Below, in pieces: positions 1 to 4,514 of a stretch of 5,585 bases of DNA. The DNA is from Candidatus Nomurabacteria bacterium. GTDB taxonomy: Bacteria; Patescibacteriota; Minisyncoccia; Phycocordibacterales; UBA9973. The stretch spans positions 4,001-9,585 of the forward strand of contig CALRCI010000022.1 in assembly GCA_943354525.1 (NCBI GenBank). Direction: 5' to 3'. How positions within the stretch are numbered: position 1 is the stretch's first letter; the number at the start of each line of letters is the position of its first letter. The notes below the pieces were generated by a model. It was given only the letters and a program-made list of their open reading frames with translations, searched no databases and was not told where the DNA came from. The position numbers and the translations under genes are program-made.

Positions 1-8
1 AATGTTAT

Positions 9-2141
9 TTATTCCGCGAGCTGCGCTTCTTTCTCTTTGGTAATCTCTGCGGCACTTTTCTGCGGCGCTTGGTCGTCCGCCCGAGATTGCGCTCCGGTGC
101 TTATGCCCACCGGAGGCGCCTTCGGGCCAAGAGTGGAATGTATCACGGATGCAACGACAGGAGCAATGGGTTTATCCACAGGTTTTGGCGCTGGAGCCGG
201 CAAGGGTGCCGATGGAGATACTGGAGCAGTAACTGGCTTGGCAACTGCTTTGGCAATGGCGTCTTTGAGCGCTGATACATGTTCATCAGACGATTCTTTT
301 TTCTGAAGCACTGGTGCAGTTGGATTTACGGGACGAGCTGCATTGGAATCAGTTTTTAATTTCGCGAGTGAAATAGTTTCTTGTGGTTTGGGAGCAGCGA
401 CGGGAGCCGGTGCTGGAATAGGAGCTACTGGTTCTGATTTTTTTGGAGCGGTACCGATCGCACCGAGAATTGCATTTTTGAGGCTTACGGTATCGGGCGC
501 CTTGCGTTCCGGCGGCTTATGAAACGGTGTCGTGCGTGGCAGTGGCGCAGCAGCAGAATGTATGGCGTGCTTCACGACATTGCCCATAATTTTCTGTGCA
601 GTCTTACCGGTATCAGCGAATTCGATGCCGAGCATTGCCAGCTCGCTATTATTGGATTCTTGACGTTCGCGCCGAGGCTGGAAGCCGGTCGCAGGTTTAA
701 TCTCACCAGATTTGATTTTGAACAGGTCTTCTTTGCAGTAGACAGGACGTCCCGGAATCGGCTCAAATGGCACGACGATCTGTTTGCCGCAGGCTGCACA
801 TTCCGCTTTGAATTTACCTTCGACTTCGACTTCTCCGCCGACCATGCCGGACCACTTATTGATTTCAGCTTCGACAACTTCGCGCGGACGCGTATAGAGT
901 TTGCGCGACATATCGATGATGCGTACTTCACGGTGTGCATCCGGATCAATCTCGATCGGCGGCAGCGTCTTCGCCGAAAACGGACGCGAAGTAATGCCAT
1001 CAACCATGAGTTTGAGATAGACGTGATAGTTCGGCAGCGAGACAATGTCCTCGGGCGTGAATTCAGGCTCGAATTCTTGGGTTAAGAAATCGGCATCTGC
1101 CGCACCGACACGGAAAATAATCATCGTACCGACGTTACCGAAGACGGCATCACGCACGGCAGTTCCCGCCTCCGTGACGAGCTGGGCGATGTATTGGTGC
1201 GCGAGCGTGAGATTGAGACGGTATTTGCGGGCCTCGGAGAGAATCGAGGCGAATGAATCGGTGACGAAGTTCTGGAATTCGTCGACATAGAGATAGAAAT
1301 CCCGACGATCTTTTTCAGGAATACGAACACGCTCCATGGCCGCGAGCTGGATCTTCGTGATGAGCATGCCGCCGAGAAGCGCCGAGTTGTCTTCACCGAC
1401 ACGGCCCTTCGAGACATTCACCAGGAAAATCTTCCCATTGTTCATGATGTCAAAAATATTGATCGTGGACTTGGACTGTCCGACGACGTTACGCACGATG
1501 GAAGTCGAGAGGAATTGACCGACCTTGTTCTGGATCGGGGCAATGGCTTCATTACGAAATTGGTCGCGCCATGCCTCGTATTCGTGAACCCAGAACGCTT
1601 TCACAACAGGGTCTTTCAAATTGTTGATGATCTGCTGGCGATAGTCTTTGTCGACGAGGAGGCGCGGAATGCCAAGGAGTGTCGTGCCGGGAGTGTCGAG
1701 GAGTGCGAGAATGGCATTGTTGAGAATGTATTCCATACGGCTACTCCACGCATTGGCCCAGATTTTCGTGAAGATACCCATGAGGCCGGACGCCACGAGA
1801 TGCTTGTAGCGCGGATCGTCGAGCTGGAGAACATTGAAACCGATATGATAGTCCGTGTCGGATGGATTGAAATAAATGACATCACCCTCGCGCTCTGGAG
1901 GAATTGAGTGCAGAATTTCTTCGACGAGTTCGCCGTGGGGGTCAACGACACAGACGCCTTCACCGTTCTGAATGTTCTGGATAATCATATTCGAGAGCGC
2001 GACGGATTTACCGGTACCAGATTTACCGAGGAGATACATGTGCTGCCTGCGGTCTTTGCGCTTAATGCCGAATATCTGATCCGTTCCGCGGAAGTTCGTC
2101 TTCCCGAAATACGTGAGGTCTTTATTTAAAGGCACGTTCAT
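9..2141 (-). CDS. TraG/VirD4-like type IV secretion DNA-binding ATPase with Cys cluster and Pro/Ala-rich tail
   Basis: This 710-residue protein is a P-loop ATPase of the TraG/VirD4/VirB4 (HerA-FtsK) superfamily, which pumps DNA or protein through type IV machinery. Seen: Walker A GKSGTGKS at residues 39-46, VVDPHGE at 65-71, Walker B YLYVDEFQNF at 283-292, and a sensor-like LAHQ at 313-316. The ATPase core ends near 396. A small Cys cluster follows (C448, C451, C469), with Asp472 where a fourth Cys would be expected. Residues 478-710 are Pro/Ala-rich, probably disordered, with short helix-like islands. I chose the ATG at 2141 because the longer frame, from a TTG at 2207, reads through the upstream terminator and promoter. 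There is no VirB4-type N-terminal domain and no membrane segment, unlike classical VirD4, so it is probably cytosolic or docked by a partner. No T4SS partner genes are in the window, so the substrate is unknown. The family call is firm; the function is inferred. Confidence 0.9.
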   Translation of the reverse strand: MNVPLNKDLTYFGKTNFRGTDQIFGIKRKDRRQHMYLLGKSGTGKSVALSNMIIQNIQNGEGVCVVDPHGELVEEILHSIPPEREGDVIYFNPSDTDYHIGFNVLQLDDPRYKHLVASGLMGIFTKIWANAWSSRMEYILNNAILALLDTPGTTLLGIPRLLVDKDYRQQIINNLKDPVVKAFWVHEYEAWRDQFRNEAIAPIQNKVGQFLSTSIVRNVVGQSKSTINIFDIMNNGKIFLVNVSKGRVGEDNSALLGGMLITKIQLAAMERVRIPEKDRRDFYLYVDEFQNFVTDSFASILSEARKYRLNLTLAHQYIAQLVTEAGTAVRDAVFGNVGTMIIFRVGAADADFLTQEFEPEFTPEDIVSLPNYHVYLKLMVDGITSRPFSAKTLPPIEIDPDAHREVRIIDMSRKLYTRPREVVEAEINKWSGMVGGEVEVEGKFKAECAACGKQIVVPFEPIPGRPVYCKEDLFKIKSGEIKPATGFQPRRERQESNNSELAMLGIEFADTGKTAQKIMGNVVKHAIHSAAAPLPRTTPFHKPPERKAPDTVSLKNAILGAIGTAPKKSEPVAPIPAPAPVAAPKPQETISLAKLKTDSNAARPVNPTAPVLQKKESSDEHVSALKDAIAKAVAKPVTAPVSPSAPLPAPAPKPVDKPIAPVVASVIHSTLGPKAPPVGISTGAQSRADDQAPQKSAAEITKEKEAQLAE

Positions 2142-2149
2142 ATGAGAAT

Positions 2150-2155
2150 AGTATA
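2150..2155 (-). promoter_or_regulatory. -10 box of the TraG-like gene (leaderless start)
   Basis: On the minus strand the hexamer TATACT ends 8 nt before the ATG at 2141, and no Shine-Dalgarno sequence lies between. A transcript starting at the usual distance from this box would begin at or next to the start codon. No good -35 box is visible: that position is occupied by the T tract of the upstream terminator. The call is inferred from sequence only. Confidence 0.5.
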
Positions 2156-2160
2156 CAACT

Positions 2161-2204
2161 AGTATGAAAAATAAAAAAGCTACCTGTGATATCACAGGTA
2201 GCTT
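2161..2204 (-). terminator. Intrinsic terminator after the 118-aa gene
   Basis: Positions 2177-2204 form a perfect 28-bp palindrome (14-bp arms, AAGCTACCTGTGAT and its complement). On the minus strand it is followed by TTTTATTTTT, the classical hairpin plus U-tract arrangement. It starts 15 bp after the stop codon at 2220-2222. The plus strand has no T run after the hairpin, so it should work only in the minus direction. It insulates the downstream TraG-like gene from readthrough and lies directly against that gene's promoter. Confidence 0.9.
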
Positions 2205-2219
2205 CAAAAAAATATCGCC

Positions 2220-2576
2220 TTACCTCACGAAAGGAACGGGCAATTTCTTCGGCGAAATGTACACGCCTTTGTCATCCTTAATCAACTCCGGAACAAGATA
2301 GTTGTTCCTTTTCAGGATAGTCACGGCAAGTGCTGCCATTTCCCAAGATTTTTTCCCGATAAAATAGAGGTTGATTTCATCCGCTTCATGCTTGCCGAAG
2401 TAAAAAATGTTTGCCGGCGTCTTAATCGGCTTCTCAAACAGCGCGAGAGCATGGTCTTCGATCAAATGAGCATCGAAGGGTTTCTTAAGCCCCGCCGTCA
2501 GAATGCGTCGGATTTCTTTTTGTGTGGACTGGCGCAAATCTGCGCGAACGTTTCTAGAAAGAATGTCTGTAACCAT
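2220..2576 (-). CDS. Hypothetical 118-aa basic protein, monocistronic
   Basis: I do not recognise this family. The 118-residue protein has a charged, probably helical N-terminal part (about residues 1-32, with RADLRQSTQKEIRR). A middle part contains a beta-like segment NIFYFGKHEADEINLYFIGKK (about 56-76) and a helix-like SWEMAALAVTILKR. The end is rich in Lys and Pro (SPKKLPVPFVR). There is no signal peptide, membrane helix, Cys pair or nucleotide-binding motif. The coding case rests on an uninterrupted frame bounded by a good promoter (2604-2631) and a textbook terminator (2161-2204), giving a transcript of about 400 nt. The ATG at 2576 lacks a clear Shine-Dalgarno sequence. The charge balance would suit nucleic-acid binding, but that is a guess. 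Confidence 0.75.
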   Translation of the reverse strand: MVTDILSRNVRADLRQSTQKEIRRILTAGLKKPFDAHLIEDHALALFEKPIKTPANIFYFGKHEADEINLYFIGKKSWEMAALAVTILKRNNYLVPELIKDDKGVYISPKKLPVPFVR

Positions 2577-2603
2577 AAGTTATATATGTTTTTGTTTACT
2601 GAC

Positions 2604-2631
2604 ATAATAGCAGAAATTACTATAAAGTCAA
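2604..2631 (-). promoter_or_regulatory. Sigma70-type promoter of the 118-aa gene
   Basis: On the minus strand, TTGACT (2626-2631) and TATTAT (2604-2609) are separated by 16 bp. TGC precedes the -10 hexamer, giving an extended -10 element. This is the best -35/-10 pair in the window. It predicts a leader of roughly 20-30 nt before the ATG at 2576, so unlike its neighbours this gene would have a 5' UTR. A second, weaker CATATA hexamer lies 6 nt before the ATG and could give a leaderless alternative. Confidence 0.65.
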
Positions 2632-2692
2632 GCTTTACCTTTGCTTACTCCGTCATCATATAAGGTTACGGAAGAATCAATGCCACTTGTGG

Positions 2693-2719
2693 TACTCGTG
2701 AGGCCCGGCCTCACGAGTA
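2693..2719. repeat. Perfect 12-bp inverted repeat (GC-rich hairpin) after the delta-prime-like gene
   Basis: TACTCGTGAGGC and its exact complement flank a 3-nt centre. The hairpin begins 7 nt after the delta-prime-like stop codon. The stem is strong, but no T run follows on either strand, so it is not a standard intrinsic terminator. A small CCAC-TT-GTGG palindrome abuts it at 2683-2692. It could be an RNA 3'-end stabiliser or processing site, a U-less terminator, a protein-binding site, or one copy of a dispersed repeat. Confidence 0.7.
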
Positions 2720-2726
2720 GAAGGGT

Positions 2727-3401
2727 TTATCGGAGAATTAATGCCGTTTGCTCCAGAATCATCTTCACTGGTGAGCCGGGCAATGAGAGGTAGCCGCGGA
2801 GTGTATCCAGTTCTGAGAGAATTTTTTGAGTATCGGTGGAAATTTTTGAAAGGTTATTGCCTGTCAGAGAGATGGAAAGATCACGGAGTAATGACGATGC
2901 GTGGTCACGAAGCAGACCAGAATCTTCATCTTCGTCTTTGTGAGATTTTATTAATTTTGTGATATGCGTCAATCGCTCTGCCGGACTCATCGAGATGAAT
3001 GATTTCGCCTCGCGAGAAACTGGGCTGTCATCGAGATATTCGACTCGTGCGCGCGAAAGCAATGTCTCCGGAAGTACGACTGACGGTGGGAGGATGAAAT
3101 AAATGTACGTGCCAATGGGTGGCTCTTCGACGATTTTGAGAATCGTATTTGCGGCAATATGGTTGAGTGCCTTCGCATCGACGATGAAAAATTTCTCACT
3201 TCCTTGGATTGGGCGTTCAACAACACTCGCAATGAAATTTTCCGCATCTTCAACAGTGAATGTTTCGTACGCTTCATCACGCACGTCAGGATTACCGACA
3301 ATCACGATCTGTCGTTCAGCCAGTTCTCTGTGCGTGAAATCGCGGCCGGCCGCACTCTCGCCGATGATGATACTAAAATGATGCCCTGCAGGAATTTCCA
3401 T
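2727..3401 (-). CDS. holB: Reduced DNA polymerase III delta-prime-like clamp-loader subunit
   Basis: This 224-residue protein resembles the core of DnaX/HolB clamp-loader ATPases, which help load the sliding clamp at the replication fork. Seen: an HHFSIIIG start matching the family's HHA-L-I segment, a Walker B-like KFFIVDAKAL (70-79), and AANTILKIVEEPP (83-95), the family's AANALLK-LEEPP signature. LLSRARVEYL (114-123) lies where the SRC sensor normally sits, with Ala replacing Cys. It lacks a P-loop, which is also missing or non-functional in some delta-prime proteins, and it lacks the four-Cys zinc module. At 224 residues it is about 100 shorter than E. coli delta-prime; the missing part is mostly between the N-terminus and the Walker B region. 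The ATG at 3401 lies 18 bp after the mreB stop; a GTG at 3416 is an alternative that adds five residues. The rest of the clamp loader is not in the window, so the symbol is tentative. Confidence 0.75.
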   Translation of the reverse strand: MEIPAGHHFSIIIGESAAGRDFTHRELAERQIVIVGNPDVRDEAYETFTVEDAENFIASVVERPIQGSEKFFIVDAKALNHIAANTILKIVEEPPIGTYIYFILPPSVVLPETLLSRARVEYLDDSPVSREAKSFISMSPAERLTHITKLIKSHKDEDEDSGLLRDHASSLLRDLSISLTGNNLSKISTDTQKILSELDTLRGYLSLPGSPVKMILEQTALILR

Positions 3402-3407
3402 ATCCCT

Positions 3408-3413
3408 ATGATA
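3408..3413 (-). promoter_or_regulatory. Possible -10 box of the delta-prime-like gene
   Basis: TATCAT on the minus strand ends 6 nt before the ATG at 3401, inside the 18-bp spacer after mreB. Transcription from it would start at the start codon. The alternative is cotranscription with mreB. AGGGA also lies upstream of the ATG, but only about 2 nt away, too close for a normal Shine-Dalgarno sequence. Confidence 0.3.
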
Positions 3414-3419
3414 CACCAG

Positions 3420-4433
3420 TTAGCGTTTGGAAATAATAGTCTTCTTATAGGTGTCGAGATGCTCGAGCGCGATGCCGGTTCCCTTCACGACACAATAGAG
3501 TGCGTCTTCGGCGAGATGGGCTTTCACGCCGGTCTTGCGGAAAACTAATTCCGGAAATCCGCGGAGCTGCGACGAGCCACCGGTCATGGTGATACCGGCA
3601 TCAATAATGTCTGCAGCGAGTTCGGGCGGCGTTTCCTGAAGCACATCTTTGATGGCCTTAATCATCTGGCGAAGCTCTTTGTCGATGGCGCGGACGATTT
3701 CGTTGGTCGAGACATCGGCTGTGCGTGGCAGCCCCTGGATGAAATCGCGGCCTTTAATCGTCATGGTAAATTCTTCGTCGAGCGCCACGGCTGAGCCAAT
3801 CTGAATCTTGATATTTTCGGCAGTTTTATCGCCGATGCCAAGATTAAAGGTCTTCTTTATATAGTCAGTGATAGCGGCGTCGATTTTGTTGCCGGCACAT
3901 TTCACCGATGTGCAGGCGACGATACCACCGAGCGAGATAACAGCCACGTCCGTTGTTCCGCCACCGATATCAACAATCATATGTCCGCGCGATTCGTGAA
4001 TGGGTACGCCGGCACCGATCGCGGCGAGAATCGGCTCCTTCACAACGTAGGCATTGCGCGCGCCGGCTTTGAGCGCAGCTTCGACAACGGCACGACGTTC
4101 AGTTGAAGTGACTCCGGCAGGGACAGAAATCATGACGTCAGGTTTCCAGAGATTCCATTTACCGGTCGCCTTGCCGATGAAGTAGCGGAGCATGGCCTCC
4201 GTCACGCGATAGTCGGCAATAACTCCGTCCTTCATCGGACGATAGGCAATTATGGATTCTGGCGTACGGCCAACCATGTCTTTGGCATCATTGCCGATGG
4301 CGAGAATACGATTGTCGAGTTCGGAAACAGCCACCACTGAAGGCTCATTCATGATAATCCCCTTGCCCGGCAGAAAGACAAGCGTATTCGCCGTGCCGAG
4401 ATCTATGCCTAATTTTTTTACAAAAAGACTCAT
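3420..4433 (-). CDS. mreB: Rod-shape-determining actin homologue MreB
   Basis: This 337-residue bacterial actin polymerises on the inner face of the membrane and guides cell-wall synthesis and rod shape. Seen: phosphate-1 motif LGIDLGTANT (8-17), YRPMKDGVIADY (64-75), SVPAGVTSTERRAV (103-116), KEPILAAIGAG (132-142), phosphate-2 motif VDIGGGTTDVAVISL (154-168), the IKIQIGSA segment (208-215) and adenosine motif TGGSSQLRG (284-292). The length is normal for MreB. I chose the ATG at 4433 because the family begins just before the LGIDLGT motif. The longer frame, from a TTG at 4493, adds a hydrophobic leader encoded by promoter DNA. No mreC, mreD or rodA lies in the window; instead a clamp-loader gene follows after 18 bp. 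All nucleotide-binding motifs look intact. Confidence 0.97.
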   Translation of the reverse strand: MSLFVKKLGIDLGTANTLVFLPGKGIIMNEPSVVAVSELDNRILAIGNDAKDMVGRTPESIIAYRPMKDGVIADYRVTEAMLRYFIGKATGKWNLWKPDVMISVPAGVTSTERRAVVEAALKAGARNAYVVKEPILAAIGAGVPIHESRGHMIVDIGGGTTDVAVISLGGIVACTSVKCAGNKIDAAITDYIKKTFNLGIGDKTAENIKIQIGSAVALDEEFTMTIKGRDFIQGLPRTADVSTNEIVRAIDKELRQMIKAIKDVLQETPPELAADIIDAGITMTGGSSQLRGFPELVFRKTGVKAHLAEDALYCVVKGTGIALEHLDTYKKTIISKR

Positions 4434-4443
4434 ATAGGTAGAG

Positions 4444-4452
4444 AGTATAACA
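4444..4452 (-). promoter_or_regulatory. Extended -10 promoter element of mreB
   Basis: On the minus strand, TGTTATACT is an extended -10 element (TG-n-TATACT) ending 10 nt before the ATG at 4433. No Shine-Dalgarno sequence lies in the CTCTACCTAT that follows. Transcription from it would give a leader of only a few nucleotides. I see no clear -35 box; an extended -10 can work without one. Confidence 0.55.
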
Positions 4453-4478
4453 CAGGAAAAAATCAGAAAATAGAGCTT

Positions 4479-4508
4479 TTGCTGCAGAGCCAATACCCGT
4501 GCTAGTCT
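4479..4508 (+). promoter_or_regulatory. Promoter of priA, divergent from mreB
   Basis: TTGCTG (4479-4484), an 18-bp spacer and TAGTCT (4503-4508), preceded by TGC as in an extended -10 element. The -10 box ends 6 nt before the ATG at 4515, so transcription would start at the start codon. The match to consensus is only moderate. It shares the 81-bp divergent region with the mreB promoter, so one regulator bound there could affect both genes. Confidence 0.45.
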
Positions 4509-4514
4509 GTCTAT

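Noticed and set aside
519..1085. Long plus-strand reading frame of about 188 codons opposite the TraG-like gene
   Set aside because: It lies fully antisense to a gene with clear ATPase and Cys-cluster motifs, its translation resembles no protein I know, and it has no promoter of its own. It is a shadow of codon bias.
2623..2637. Small inverted repeat TAAAG-n5-CTTTA overlapping the -35 box of the 118-aa gene
   Set aside because: Five-bp arms in AT-rich DNA are expected by chance; not enough to call an operator.
2681..2800. Short plus-strand frame starting in the 2577-2726 spacer
   Set aside because: It runs through the inverted repeat and then antisense into the delta-prime-like gene, with no ribosome binding site or promoter.
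3159..3548. Plus-strand frame of 129 codons spanning the delta-prime-like/mreB junction
   Set aside because: It is antisense to two recognised genes and crosses their boundary, with no family resemblance.
4434..4514. tRNA, riboswitch or small RNA in the mreB-priA spacer
   Set aside because: The 81 bp are fully used by two divergent promoters and show no cloverleaf or conserved aptamer-like structure.
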